A stretch of DNA of 64,000 nucleotides from Rhodobacter sp. 24-YEA-8 (GTDB taxonomy: Bacteria > Pseudomonadota > Alphaproteobacteria > Rhodobacterales > Rhodobacteraceae), in contig NZ_FNSK01000005.1 of the NCBI RefSeq assembly GCF_900105075.1, positions 1 to 64,000 of the forward strand. The letters are read 5' to 3'. The first letter of the stretch is position 1, and each line of letters opens with the position of its first letter. This document shows positions 1 through 8,443 of the stretch, piece after piece. The notes below the pieces were generated by a model. The model saw only the letters and a program-made list of their open reading frames with translations. It was not told the DNA's origin and did not search any database. The translations under genes were made by a program, and so were the position numbers.

Positions 1-674
1 GTGAGCCGGGTCACATAACTCACGCTGCCGCCGGAGACCGTCCACCACTGATGTTGCCCGCCCTTTGACATCAGCGCGTGATTGCCCAGAAACCGCAACA
101 GGGGCCCCGCCGGAAAGGCACCGATATCGCGCGCCGGCGTCGACCAGATCGCGCCGCAGATGGGATAAAGGTAATGGTCCCGGAAGCGGGTTCCGAGGCC
201 GAGCTCCGTGATCAGAGCTTCGATGGTGAGGTCAGCCCGCCCCGCTGCCGTCTCCGTTGCCCGCGCGTTAAAGCGCAGAATATCGCGGATCATGCGGTGA
301 AAGCCCGGCCGCAGCAGGTTTGAGCGCTGCGCGAACAGCGCATTGGCCGAACGCAGCGCAAATTCAACCGCGCCATTCCCCAGCGAGACGCCAAAGCTCA
401 TATCGCTGCGCTGCACCGGCACATCAAGATCACGAAACAGCGCGGTCAGATGCGGATAATTGGCATAGTTGAAAACGATGAACCCGGTATCCACCGCCAC
501 ATCGCCCCGCTTGCCCGCCATCACCGTACGGGCATGCCCGCCAAAGCGCGGTGCGGCCTCGAACAGGGTGACCTGATGATGCCCCGACAGCAGCCAGGCG
601 GCTGCAAGGCCAGAAATCCCGCCGCCGATGATGGCGATCTTCTGTGGTGCGTTGCGTGTCAGGTCAAAAGGCAC
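1..674 (-). CDS. FAD-dependent NAD/FAD-binding (amine oxidase-like) protein, 3' end outside window
   Basis: This is the N-terminal ~224 residues of a flavoprotein that runs off the left edge. Right after the start there is a dinucleotide-binding glycine motif (IAIIGGGISGLAAAWLL), then a FAD-contacting FEAAPRFGGHARTV segment and a DTGFIVFN stretch. These are typical of the 'predicted NAD/FAD-binding protein' group found in RpoE-ChrR regulons of Rhodobacterales. I chose the GTG at 674 because a GGGGG-type ribosome-binding site lies about 6 nt upstream and no ATG in that frame precedes the glycine motif. It is divergent from rpoE and has its own sigma-E-like promoter (701-730). The family and the link to photo-oxidative stress come from established knowledge; the substrate is unknown. 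Confidence 0.78.
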   Translation of the reverse strand, partial: MPFDLTRNAPQKIAIIGGGISGLAAAWLLSGHHQVTLFEAAPRFGGHARTVMAGKRGDVAVDTGFIVFNYANYPHLTALFRDLDVPVQRSDMSFGVSLGNGAVEFALRSANALFAQRSNLLRPGFHRMIRDILRFNARATETAAGRADLTIEALITELGLGTRFRDHYLYPICGAIWSTPARDIGAFPAGPLLRFLGNHALMSKGGQHQWWTVSGGSVSYVTRL

Positions 675-700
675 ATCCGCCCCCTCAGCTTGTCTGTCTG

Positions 701-730
701 TGATTACGCAGCCGTGCTGGTCCCGGATCA
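701..730 (-). promoter_or_regulatory. Candidate sigma-E (RpoE) promoter for the FAD gene
   Basis: On the minus strand a TGATCC hexamer (725-730) lies 18 bp upstream of TAATCA (701-706). TGATCC is the -35 core known for Rhodobacter RpoE promoters, and the -10 is of the TAA type. It sits 27 bp upstream of the GTG start of the FAD gene. Inference from consensus only. Confidence 0.5.
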
Positions 731-766
731 CCAGGCCCGGCCGGAATTGCATTTTTCACTGCACGG

Positions 767-796
767 TGATCTGTTGCACCGGCGCGGGCGTATCCA
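767..796 (+). promoter_or_regulatory. Candidate sigma-E promoter for rpoE-chrR
   Basis: TGATCT (767-772), an 18-bp spacer and TATCCA (791-796) have the same geometry as the divergent promoter at 701-730. Auto-activation of rpoE-chrR through such a promoter is established in Rhodobacter sphaeroides. Here it would leave a leader of about 100 nt before the TTG start at 906. Confidence 0.45.
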
Positions 797-905
797 ACCC
801 ATGATGTCAGAGAGCCGCAGCACGCTGAATGTGATCACCGCGCCCGATCCGGGCGTTGCACTGCCGTATGGAGGCGCCCGGACGACCGCGAAGGAGAGCG
901 GGCTT

Positions 906-1493
906 TTGTCATCAGACACAGCACCAGACGCTGCGCCAGACATGGGGGGCGAGACCAATCCGACCCTGTGGTTGCTTGCGGTGCGCGACCAGCGCGACCG
1001 TGCCTCCTTTTTGTTGTTGTTCCAGCATTTTGCCCCCCGGCTGAAAGCCATGCTGATGCGTGGCGGCCTGCGCGATGGCAGCGCCGAGGATGTGGTGCAG
1101 GATGTGATGCTGGCGGTCTGGCACAAGGCGGCGCAGTTCGATCCGCACCGGGCCGAGGCCAGCGCCTGGATCTACCGCATCGCGCGCAACCGCCATATCG
1201 ACCTGATCCGTCGCAAGCCGCCACCCGAACCCGATGCGCTGATCGAACCCGAAGGCTCTGAGCCCGATGCCGCACAGATCCTCGCCCTCGGGCAGGAGGC
1301 TGCGCTTTTGCGCCGGGCTCTTGATGCGATGTCACCGGATCAGGCCCGGGTGCTGGAACAGGCCTATTTCGAGGATATGCCCCATAGCCGGATCAGCGAA
1401 ATGACCGGGCTGCCCCTTGGCACCATAAAATCGCGGATCCGGCTGGGGCTGGACCGCCTGCGGCGCGACCTGAACGATCTGAGGCAGCCATGA
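906..1493 (+). CDS. rpoE: ECF RNA polymerase sigma factor RpoE (ECF11 type)
   Basis: Group IV (ECF) sigma factor that in related bacteria drives the response to singlet oxygen. Region 2 is visible as ASAEDVVQDVMLAVWHKAAQF followed by AWIYRIARNRHIDLIRR. Region 4 ends the protein with YFEDMPHSRISEMTGLPLGTIKSRI, the helix-turn-helix that reads the TGATC -35 box. The frame stays open upstream to 450, but I prefer the TTG at 906: AGGAG at 892-896 is well spaced, and it gives a protein of ~195 residues, close to the family length. An ATG at 942 is the alternative. The 3' end overlaps chrR by 4 nt (ATGA), indicating coupled translation with its anti-sigma factor. Confidence 0.9.
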   Translation: MSSDTAPDAAPDMGGETNPTLWLLAVRDQRDRASFLLLFQHFAPRLKAMLMRGGLRDGSAEDVVQDVMLAVWHKAAQFDPHRAEASAWIYRIARNRHIDLIRRKPPPEPDALIEPEGSEPDAAQILALGQEAALLRRALDAMSPDQARVLEQAYFEDMPHSRISEMTGLPLGTIKSRIRLGLDRLRRDLNDLRQP

Positions 1494-2125
1494 CCGCCAT
1501 CACGCATCATATTTCAGACGCATTGCTCGACGCCTATGTGACCGGCAGTCTTGGCCACCCGTTTGCCGTGGTTGTGGCGGCGCATCTCTCGCTCTGCGAT
1601 GCCTGCCGGGCGCGGGCAGAGGCAGCCGAGATGCTGGGGGGCAGCCTGCTTGACCGCCTTGCCCCCGCCCCCCTCAGTGCGGGGGCGCAGGATCGCCTGC
1701 TGGCCGCGCTGGACGATGCGTCGCCGCCGCCACTGCAGTCGACGGCCTCAGGTATTTTTCCCGCTGCTGTCATGCAGGCGCTTGGTGGCCAGCCGCCAAA
1801 ATGGCGAATGCTGGGCGGTGGGATCCGCCAGCAGATCCTGTCGGCCGACAGCCAGGGCTCGCTCCGGCTGCTTTATATCCCGCCGGGGCGGGCGGTGCCC
1901 GCACACAGCCATGGCGGGCTGGAACTGACCCTGGTGCTGCAGGGTGATTTTTCCGACAGTGAGGGCCGTTTCGGCCCCGGTGATGTGGAAATTGCGCATG
2001 ATGAAATCGACCATCAGCCGGTCGCCGGGCCGGACGGGCCCTGCATCTGTCTGGCCGCGACCGATGCGCCTTTGCGGTTTCGCGCGATGATCCCGCGTCT
2101 GTTGCAACCGCTGTTCAGGATCTGA
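1490..2125 (+). CDS. chrR: ChrR-type zinc-binding anti-sigma factor with cupin domain
   Basis: Anti-sigma factor that holds RpoE inactive until singlet oxygen or organic hydroperoxides trigger its loss. The N-terminal ~85 residues form the zinc anti-sigma domain: a His at residue 6, then an H-x3-C-x2-C cluster (AAHLSLCDAC, residues 31-39), matching the His/Cys set known in R. sphaeroides ChrR. The C-terminal cupin-like domain carries the PAHSHGGLELTLVLQG metal-site motif and an E/H pair further on. Length is 211 aa, normal for the family. It overlaps rpoE by 4 nt and is followed after 4 nt by an SDR gene, so all three are likely co-transcribed. Confidence 0.9.
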   Translation: MTAITHHISDALLDAYVTGSLGHPFAVVVAAHLSLCDACRARAEAAEMLGGSLLDRLAPAPLSAGAQDRLLAALDDASPPPLQSTASGIFPAAVMQALGGQPPKWRMLGGGIRQQILSADSQGSLRLLYIPPGRAVPAHSHGGLELTLVLQGDFSDSEGRFGPGDVEIAHDEIDHQPVAGPDGPCICLAATDAPLRFRAMIPRLLQPLFRI

Positions 2126-2129
2126 TCCG

Positions 2130-2873
2130 ATGGGCTTTGCCGGCAAGACGGTCTGGATCATCGGCGCGAGCGAGGGCATCGGCGCGGCCCTTGCCCGGGC
2201 GCTCTCGCAAGAGGGCGCGCGACTGATCCTGTCGGCGCGCAATCAGGCCGCGCTGGAATTCCTGGCAGCCGGTTGCCATGAGGCCAAGGTTCTCCCCCTC
2301 GACCTGGCCACACCGGGGGCGCTCGCGGATGTGGCGGCCGGTCTTACACCCGGCAGCCTCGATGCGGTGATCTGCACCGCCGCGCTTTATGATCCGGGCC
2401 GGGTTTCCGATCTGGACCCGGAGGCCACGGCGCGGCTGGTGGCGGTCAATCTGCTGGGGAGTTTCGAGATCGCCCGCCTCGCACCACCATTGTTGCGCGA
2501 TGGCGGGCAACTGGTCCTCTTCGGCTCGGTCGCGGGATATTTCGGCCTGCCGGGCGGGCAGCCCTATAGTGCGACCAAGGCTGCGGTAAACAACCTGGCC
2601 GAGACCCTGCGAACCGAACTGGCGCCGCGTGTCGACGTGCGGCTTGTCTGCCCCGGGTTCGTCGCGACCCGGCTGACCGCGAAGAACAGCTTCCCTATGC
2701 CCGCGATGCTCACAGCGGAAGAGGCGGCGCAGGAGGTGATCCGTGGTCTGAAGGGGCGTGCCTTTGAGATCCATTTTCCCAAAAGGTTCACCCGGACGAT
2801 CAAATGTCTGAGGGCACTGCCCTATGCGCTCTCGCTGCGGTTGACCGGGCGGCTCAGGCCAGGCGACCGCTGA
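2130..2873 (+). CDS. Short-chain dehydrogenase/reductase in the RpoE-ChrR cluster
   Basis: SDR of 247 aa with the TGxxxGxG-type cofactor loop near the N-terminus (IIGASEGIGAALA), the catalytic Ser region (LFGSVAGYFG) and the YSATKAA catalytic Tyr-x3-Lys. It starts 4 nt after chrR, so it is part of the sigma-E operon; an SDR at this place is usual in rhodobacterial RpoE regulons. The substrate is unknown. The 3' end overlaps the convergent DUF2177 gene by 20 bp. Confidence 0.85.
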   Translation: MGFAGKTVWIIGASEGIGAALARALSQEGARLILSARNQAALEFLAAGCHEAKVLPLDLATPGALADVAAGLTPGSLDAVICTAALYDPGRVSDLDPEATARLVAVNLLGSFEIARLAPPLLRDGGQLVLFGSVAGYFGLPGGQPYSATKAAVNNLAETLRTELAPRVDVRLVCPGFVATRLTAKNSFPMPAMLTAEEAAQEVIRGLKGRAFEIHFPKRFTRTIKCLRALPYALSLRLTGRLRPGDR

Positions 2874-3258
2874 GCGCCGCCACCCCGGCCCAGGCCGCAA
2901 AGCCGGTCAGAACCGTGCCCCAGAGCCCATCGGCCAGCACCTGTTGCCAGGACCAGTCTGCCAGCGTGGCGTAATTCGTCATTTCATAAGTGCCATAGCA
3001 CATCGCCCCGAGCAGCGCCCCGAATGCCAGGGCCTGCAACGGTGCCCCGGCTTTCAGCGCGGGCAAAGACACGAAGAACAACAGCCCCGCTATATAGAAC
3101 AGGTAGAAAACCACCGCAGGCCCCAGCCGGAGCGGCGCGGCCAGCAGATGCCCGATATGGGTCTCGAATATCGGACGGATAATGTAGCGGATGCCAGCCA
3201 TATCGAGGCCCAGAAAGACCACTGCCGTCACCGCGTAAAGAAGAATGGCCTGGCCCAT
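2854..3258 (-). CDS. DUF2177 family membrane protein
   Basis: Small integral membrane protein of about 134 aa with four predicted transmembrane helices. It opens with MGQAILLYAVTAVVFLGLD and carries the YEMTNYATL segment typical of DUF2177. The reading frame is open 120 nt further upstream, but the ATG at 3258 places the first membrane helix at the N-terminus as in the family. DUF2177 genes recur in RpoE-ChrR clusters. Molecular function unknown. It converges on and slightly overlaps the SDR gene. Confidence 0.78.
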   Translation of the reverse strand: MGQAILLYAVTAVVFLGLDMAGIRYIIRPIFETHIGHLLAAPLRLGPAVVFYLFYIAGLLFFVSLPALKAGAPLQALAFGALLGAMCYGTYEMTNYATLADWSWQQVLADGLWGTVLTGFAAWAGVAALSGRLA

Positions 3259-3444
3259 GGTCTGCCCCGTGCTGTCAACCGCATCCATCGGAATACGCGA
3301 CGCGGGCAGAGTTGGATCACGTCGCATTCTTGCTTTGAGTGCGATCCCTGCCCCGAAGACCGCGCCGGGGGCCTGCATCCTGCGACAGATGCCAGATACT
3401 GCGTGCGAAAGGCGGATCCCGGCAGGGAAGATATGCCGCTGGCG

Positions 3445-4113
3445 TCAGATCTGAGCGGATTGCGGTTCTGCCGCCCCGATTTCGGCAAGATGCGCCAGAA
3501 GAACCGGCAAAGCGGTGGTCTTCCAGGCCAGCCAGGCCTCTTCCAGTTCTGCCGCGCTGCGGGTCTTTTTCAGGGTCGCCAGACCGCGCAGGAAAATCGC
3601 AAAAGTCCCGTCGAGGAGAAGCAGGATGCGCTTGTCCTGCAAGGCCGCCGCGCCGAAGGCCAGTTCATACATCCGTTTTTGCAAAGCGCGCTGCGAGATC
3701 GCATAGTGATGCATCCGTGTGCCGAGCTCGGGATTGGTGCGCGCGGCCAGCAACAATTCCCCCACCACTTCGAAAATGCGCCCCATGGCGACAAGGCGCA
3801 GCTGCTCCAGTGCGGCATCGGCACGGGCGGGCATATCACGCGGCAGTTCCGCCATGCGCACCTCATATTCCGCGACACTGCGCTGGAACAGGGCATCAAC
3901 CGACGCGGCCAGCAGATCCTCGCGCGTGCCGAAATGATGCAGATGGGCGCCATGGGTCACCCCGGCCCGGGCCGAGATCGCGGCAATGGTGACTTTCTGA
4001 TAGCCGCTTTCCCAAAGCTGCTCGATGGCGGCATCGATCAGCTTTTGCCGGGTCATCAGGCTTCGCAGCTGGGGCGGGCGGGCCTTTTCGATCTTTCGCG
4101 GTGCCATACTCAC
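3445..4113 (-). CDS. TetR/AcrR family transcriptional regulator
   Basis: Protein of 222 aa with an N-terminal TetR helix-turn-helix: LIDAAIEQLWESGYQKVT followed by IAAISARAGVTHGAHLHHFG and TREDLLAA. The ligand-binding half is helical and not recognisable as to effector. It sits just upstream (10 nt) of the thioesterase/BKACE genes' 3' end on the same strand, so it may be the last gene of the 6262-3445 operon and its local repressor. The ligand might be a CoA thioester or beta-keto acid from that pathway; that is inference. Confidence 0.85.
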   Translation of the reverse strand: MSMAPRKIEKARPPQLRSLMTRQKLIDAAIEQLWESGYQKVTIAAISARAGVTHGAHLHHFGTREDLLAASVDALFQRSVAEYEVRMAELPRDMPARADAALEQLRLVAMGRIFEVVGELLLAARTNPELGTRMHHYAISQRALQKRMYELAFGAAALQDKRILLLLDGTFAIFLRGLATLKKTRSAAELEEAWLAWKTTALPVLLAHLAEIGAAEPQSAQI

Positions 4114-4122
4114 TTCCGGGTG

Positions 4123-4503
4123 TCAGGTCAGACAGGATTTTTGTGCCCCTAGCAGGGCTGATGAAACACCTTTGCGCGGATCGACCTGCACCAGAACCGA
4201 CAGACCCGAGGCGACCAGAAGGTCATCTTCGAAGATCTCATGCGACATGTCAAAAGAGCTGTTGCCGATCCGGCTGACCACGGAACGGGTGACAAGGCGG
4301 CGCGCTGCGACCGGCTGGGCGTGAAAATCGACGCGCAAAGAGACCAGGCGCCATTCGACATCCGGGGCCTGCGGAATGCCGGCCAGAAAATCCAGCCGTG
4401 CATCCTCGATCAGCTCTGCCAGTTTCAGACTGTTGACATGGCCCATCGCATCGCGGTCGGCAAAGCGCAGTAACGCCTCGCGGCTATGGCGGGCCGCGGT
4501 CAT
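4123..4503 (-). CDS. Hot-dog fold acyl-CoA thioesterase (CdhB-like)
   Basis: Thioesterase of 126 aa. The segment RFADRDAMGHVNSLKLAELIEDARLDFL has the D-x-x-G-H-V-N pattern of 4-hydroxybenzoyl-CoA thioesterase-like enzymes, with the catalytic acid region in the following helix. The start overlaps the stop of the BKACE gene by 4 nt (ATGA), indicating translational coupling. In carnitine degradation a hot-dog thioesterase (betainyl-CoA thioesterase, CdhB) acts directly after the BKACE enzyme, which fits this pair; the actual substrate is not shown by the sequence. Confidence 0.82.
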   Translation of the reverse strand: MTAARHSREALLRFADRDAMGHVNSLKLAELIEDARLDFLAGIPQAPDVEWRLVSLRVDFHAQPVAARRLVTRSVVSRIGNSSFDMSHEIFEDDLLVASGLSVLVQVDPRKGVSSALLGAQKSCLT

Positions 4504-5429
4504 GCCACCACGCCGATCCGGGGCCGCATATTGAAGGCCTCGCGCACATCCGTCGAACTGGCCAGTTTGATGTTCAGCTTGTCGAGGATCTCGGCGATCA
4601 GATTGACCTGTTCGGCATTGGATTTCGCGAGCTCTCCTTTGCGGATATAGAGCGCATCCTCCAGCCCGACCCGGACACCACCGCCGCGACAGGCCGAGGC
4701 CGTGCCGAAGGCCATCTGCTGACGGCCGGCGGCCAGCACCGACATATAGTAATCATCCCCGAACAACCGCTCGGCTGTTTCGTAGAAATGCTCAAGATGG
4801 CTCGGATGGACGCCGACACCGCCAAGGAAGCCGAAGATGAACTGCACCATCATCGGGCCGCGGATAATGCCCTGATCGCGCAGATATTTCAGGTTGTAGA
4901 GATGCCCGATATCATAGCATTCACATTCAAAGACCACACCCTCGGCTCCGAGTTCAGTCACGATATCTTCCAGCACCTGGAAGGAATTGACCGAATATTT
5001 CGACTTGGATTCAAGCAGGAACTGCTCTTCCCAGTCATATTGCCAGTCTTTTTTCTTGCCCGCCATCAGGTGAAAGCCGAAATTGATCGAGCCCATATTG
5101 AGCGAGACCATATCGGGTGACATCGCACGCGCGGCGGCGAGCCTTTCGTCCATGGTCATGCCGGGTGCGCCGCCGGTGGTGATATTGACGACCGCATCAC
5201 AACGCGCCCGGATCCCCGGCACGAACTGGCCATAAACCGCCGGGTCGGCGGTTGGGCGGCCATCATCCAGACGGGCGTGAAGATGCACGACAGCGGCGCC
5301 TGCGGCATGGGCCTCGACAGCGGAATCCTCAATCTGTTTCGGAGTGATCGGCAGATAGGGCGACATGCTCGGGGTATGAACACCCCCCGTCACCGCGCAG
5401 CTGATGATGGTCTTATTGAACTTGAACAT
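4500..5429 (-). CDS. BKACE family beta-keto acid cleavage enzyme (DUF849)
   Basis: TIM-barrel enzyme of 309 aa that condenses a beta-keto acid with acetyl-CoA, giving acetoacetate and a new CoA ester. Family marks are the N-terminal KTIISCAVTGGVHTPSMSP, the metal-binding VVHLHAR (His-x-His), NITTGGAPGMTMDERL and the late HPSHLEHFYE segment. BKACE members include 3-keto-5-aminohexanoate cleavage enzyme and dehydrocarnitine cleavage enzyme (CdhC). A coupled thioesterase downstream and an SDR upstream favour the second type of pathway (hydroxy acid, keto acid, acyl-CoA, free acid). Substrate remains an inference. Confidence 0.88.
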   Translation of the reverse strand: MFKFNKTIISCAVTGGVHTPSMSPYLPITPKQIEDSAVEAHAAGAAVVHLHARLDDGRPTADPAVYGQFVPGIRARCDAVVNITTGGAPGMTMDERLAAARAMSPDMVSLNMGSINFGFHLMAGKKKDWQYDWEEQFLLESKSKYSVNSFQVLEDIVTELGAEGVVFECECYDIGHLYNLKYLRDQGIIRGPMMVQFIFGFLGGVGVHPSHLEHFYETAERLFGDDYYMSVLAAGRQQMAFGTASACRGGGVRVGLEDALYIRKGELAKSNAEQVNLIAEILDKLNIKLASSTDVREAFNMRPRIGVVA

Positions 5430-5476
5430 TCGGCATTCCTTGTTGCGGCGAAGCGCGGGATCAGACGTTTTACCGC

Positions 5477-6262
5477 TCAGACGCGGGCGAAGGGGGCGAC
5501 CATTTCGCTGGAATAGCCCTCAAAATTACCGCAGACGGCCAGTTTCTGGCCGCTGACATGACGCGCCTCGTCCGACAGAAGAAAACGCACGCTTTTCGCG
5601 ATGTCCTCGCCGCTGACCATGGCTTTCAGCGAGGTGCGCGCGGTGAATTCCGCGATGGCCTCGTCAAAGCTGATGCCACGGGTATCGGCCTGGGCCTGGG
5701 CCACGGCTTCGATCCTGACGCCCTCGACGATACCGGGCACCACCACGTTCGAGCGGATGCCCCAGGGGCCAAGCTCCATCGCCATGGTCTCGGACAGCAT
5801 TTCCAGCGCGGCCTTCGACACGACATAGGGCGCGCGCTGCGGAAAACCGTTGCGGGTACAGGCCGAGGAAATCGACACAATCGCCCCGCGCCGTTGCTTC
5901 TTCATTACGGATGAAACGTTCTTGATCAGAATCGCGGCGGAAATCACGTTGATCCCGAGCACGCGTTCCCAGTCTTCGGCAGAGATGGAATCGATCAGAC
6001 CGGTCGGCCCTGCGATCCCGGCGCAATTTACCAGCCCCTCGATCGGCACAGGGCCAGAGGAGAGCTCGGCAACAAGCGCCTCGACCTGCCCGGAATCGCT
6101 TACATCGCAGGGGTAATGCAGGATCCCTGCCCCCGTTTCGGCAGGCGCGTTGAAAGGGTCCAGCGCCACGGCCGTCCCACCCTGAGCCGCGATTTCACGA
6201 CAGATTGCAAGACCGATCCCTGCGCCACCTGCCGAGACGATGTAGTAGCCCTGACGAAGCAT
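5477..6262 (-). CDS. SDR family oxidoreductase, likely beta-hydroxy acid dehydrogenase
   Basis: SDR of 261 aa. Cofactor loop VSAGGAGIGLAIC at the N-terminus, NAG-type motif LVNCAGIAG, catalytic Ser in IVSISSACTRNG, and PYVVSKAA as the Tyr-x3-Lys. It is the first gene of the minus-strand operon SDR-BKACE-thioesterase-TetR; the gap to BKACE is 47 nt. Oxidising a beta-hydroxy acid to the beta-keto acid used by BKACE would be its logical role. Its start is divergent from an amino-acid ABC transporter, and the 93-bp gap between them must hold both promoters. Confidence 0.82.
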   Translation of the reverse strand: MLRQGYYIVSAGGAGIGLAICREIAAQGGTAVALDPFNAPAETGAGILHYPCDVSDSGQVEALVAELSSGPVPIEGLVNCAGIAGPTGLIDSISAEDWERVLGINVISAAILIKNVSSVMKKQRRGAIVSISSACTRNGFPQRAPYVVSKAALEMLSETMAMELGPWGIRSNVVVPGIVEGVRIEAVAQAQADTRGISFDEAIAEFTARTSLKAMVSGEDIAKSVRFLLSDEARHVSGQKLAVCGNFEGYSSEMVAPFARV

Positions 6263-6355
6263 CTTCCCGTCCTAAAAATTATTCTTGTAATGTTTTGCTT
6301 GACTAGATCATGCACGTCAACAATTCTGTTTCAAAAAATGAACCGGGAGGTGACG

Positions 6356-7036
6356 GTGGAATTTGGTGTGGTCATCGACCATTTGCCGCTGCTTGTCGGC
6401 GGGGCCCTGCGCGGCGTGCTCTACGCGGTGGGGGGCTTTGTCATCGGCATCGCCTGTGCGGCGCTGATCATCCTTGGCCGCATGGCCTGGGGGCGTTGGG
6501 TGACCATCCCCAGCCAGATCTTTGTCGAGATTGTCCGCAATACGCCCTTTTTGCTGCAGGCCTTTTTCCTGTATTTCGGCCTCGCGAAACTTGGAGTGAC
6601 GATGCCGGGCTATGTCGCGGCTATCATCATCGTGACCTTCAATTCCGCGGCCTATGCGACCGAGATCCTGCGCTCGGGGATGCTCGGCATTCCGAAAGGC
6701 CTGCTTGAGGCCGGCGACTCACTTGGCTTCACCGCCCTGCAGCAATTCCGCCATGTCGTAGCGCGGCCGATGCTGCGCGCGGCACTTCCGGCGCTGAGCG
6801 GCCAGTTCATCATCATCATGCTGAACACCTCGCTCCTGTCGGCCATTGCCATTCCCGAGCTGAATTACGAAGCCTCGAACCTCGCCTCGACCAGTTTTCG
6901 TCCGTTCGAGGTCTATGTTGTCGTGGCCGTGATCTATCTGGCGCTCTCTTCGGTCTTTGCCGGGCTCTTTGCCCTGATCAGCCGGCGTGTCAGCGGCAGC
7001 TGGGGCAGCGAGCGCCGCATGCAGGATGTTGTCTGA
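6356..7036 (+). CDS. Polar amino-acid-type ABC transporter permease 1
   Basis: HisMQ/GlnP-type inner-membrane permease of about 226 aa with five or six hydrophobic segments. The EAA coupling loop is clear: GMLGIPKGLLEAGDSLG. The transport signature FVEIVRNTPFLLQAFFLYF is the usual R-N/G-T-P motif. I chose the GTG at 6356 because GGAGG lies 5 nt upstream; an in-frame ATG at 6338 lacks such a site. It overlaps the second permease by TGATG. First gene of the cassette permease-permease-ATPase-binding protein. Confidence 0.85.
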   Translation: MEFGVVIDHLPLLVGGALRGVLYAVGGFVIGIACAALIILGRMAWGRWVTIPSQIFVEIVRNTPFLLQAFFLYFGLAKLGVTMPGYVAAIIIVTFNSAAYATEILRSGMLGIPKGLLEAGDSLGFTALQQFRHVVARPMLRAALPALSGQFIIIMLNTSLLSAIAIPELNYEASNLASTSFRPFEVYVVVAVIYLALSSVFAGLFALISRRVSGSWGSERRMQDVV

Positions 7037-7674
7037 TGCGTGAATTCAGCCAGAATCATATGATCCTGATCCTTCAGGGCCTGGGCTGGACGATGGCCCT
7101 GACCCTCGCCGCGATGGTCTTTGGCGGCATTCTGGGACTGCTGGTCGCGGTCCTGCGCAGCTCTCCCAATCGCTGGATCTCCCTGCCCTCGGCTGTCCTG
7201 ATCCGGCTGTTCCAGGGCATCCCGCTGGTTGTCGTGATCTTCATGATCTATTTCGGCATCGCCCGGACCGGCTATAATGTCTCACCCTTCGTTGCCTGCA
7301 CCGTGGGGCTGTCGCTTTTTGCTGCGGCCTTTCTGGGAGAGATCTGGCGCGGGGCGCTGCTTGCCATTCCGCGCGCGCAGTGGGAATCCGCCGACAGCCT
7401 CGGCATGACCAGCTTTCAGATGCTGCGCATTGCCATCCTGCCGCAGGCGCTCAGGCTTTCGGCCCCGGCAACGGTGGGCTTTCTGGTGCAGCTGGTAAAG
7501 GCCACCTCGGTCTGTTCGATGGTCGGCTTTGTCGAGCTGATGCGGGCCGGCCAGATGGTCAATGGCACCACCTTCGACAGTTTCCGCGTCTTTGGCATCG
7601 TCGCGGCGCTTTATCTGCTGATCAACCTGCCCATGTCCTTCGCGGCGAAGCGCCTCGAAAAGCTGAAGCTCTGA
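7036..7674 (+). CDS. Polar amino-acid-type ABC transporter permease 2
   Basis: Second HisMQ-type permease, 212 aa. It shows LIRLFQGIPLVVVIFMIYFG (the R-x-x-P-L signature) and the EAA loop LAIPRAQWESADSLGMT. It starts inside the TGATG overlap with permease 1 and ends 10 nt before the ATPase gene, so the translocation pore is probably a heterodimer of these two proteins. Substrate class (amino acid, betaine-like or opine-like) comes from family knowledge only. Confidence 0.88.
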   Translation: MREFSQNHMILILQGLGWTMALTLAAMVFGGILGLLVAVLRSSPNRWISLPSAVLIRLFQGIPLVVVIFMIYFGIARTGYNVSPFVACTVGLSLFAAAFLGEIWRGALLAIPRAQWESADSLGMTSFQMLRIAILPQALRLSAPATVGFLVQLVKATSVCSMVGFVELMRAGQMVNGTTFDSFRVFGIVAALYLLINLPMSFAAKRLEKLKL

Positions 7675-7684
7675 GAGAGGGCCC

Positions 7685-8413
7685 ATGTCACTCATCGAAC
7701 TGAACGCCGTCACGAAATCCTACGGCACCCATCAGGTGATCTATGATGCCACGCTGTCCATTGCTGCGGGCGAGGTGATTGCGCTGATCGGCAAAAGCGG
7801 CTCTGGCAAGAGCACGCTGCTGCGCTGTCTGAACGGGCTGGAGCAGATTTCGGGCGGCAGCCTGACAATTGCCGGCACACCGATCAGCTATGAAAAGGCA
7901 AAGCTGCGCGCTTTGCGCCGCAAGGTCGCCATCGTTTTTCAGGGCTATAATCTCTTTCCGCATATGACGGTAGAAGACAATGTGGCGCTTGCGCCGCGCG
8001 TCACCGGCAAGGCGAGCGGAGCAGAGGCGCTGAAGCTTGCCCATCGCTATCTGGAACGCGTCGGTCTGGCCGACAAATTCCGCGCCCATCCGCGCGATCT
8101 CTCGGGCGGCCAGCAGCAGCGCGTCGCCATCGCGCGCGCCCTTGCCGTGCAGCCCGAGATCCTGCTGCTTGACGAGGTGACGGCGGCGCTTGACCCCGAA
8201 CTGGTGGGCGAGGTGCTCACGGTGCTGGGCGAGCTGGCGGAACAGGGCCTGACCATGGTTCTGGTGACCCATGAGATCGCCTTTGCCCGCAGGGCCGCCA
8301 ACCGCATTGCCTTCATGCATCAGGGGCGGTTGCACGAGGTCGGCCCGGCAGAGGCAACGATCAGTCAGCCACGGACCGCCGAGCTGCAGAAGTTTCTTTC
8401 TGCTGTCCGCTGA
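7685..8413 (+). CDS. Polar amino-acid-type ABC transporter ATP-binding protein
   Basis: ATPase of 242 aa that energises the preceding permeases. Walker [12 protein letters not shown]-loop [10 protein letters not shown], signature [15 protein letters not shown], Walker [16 protein letters not shown] and switch His LVTHEIAFA are all present. The GlnQ/HisP type is supported by LLRCLNGLE after Walker A. It lacks any C-terminal regulatory domain. A GAGAGGGCCC ribosome-binding region precedes the ATG. Confidence 0.92.
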   Translation: MSLIELNAVTKSYGTHQVIYDATLSIAAGEVIALIGKSGSGKSTLLRCLNGLEQISGGSLTIAGTPISYEKAKLRALRRKVAIVFQGYNLFPHMTVEDNVALAPRVTGKASGAEALKLAHRYLERVGLADKFRAHPRDLSGGQQQRVAIARALAVQPEILLLDEVTAALDPELVGEVLTVLGELAEQGLTMVLVTHEIAFARRAANRIAFMHQGRLHEVGPAEATISQPRTAELQKFLSAVR

Positions 8414-8443
8414 CAACCAATAACAGGGAAGATGGAGACTAAG

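Noticed and set aside
831..860. Third TGATCA box as another sigma-E promoter
   Set aside because: At the 18-bp spacing the -10 position reads TTGCAC, which does not fit.
835..1335. Long open frame on the minus strand across rpoE
   Set aside because: Arg/Ala/Pro-rich with no family motif, and it lies fully inside the well-supported sigma factor gene; a GC-rich shadow.
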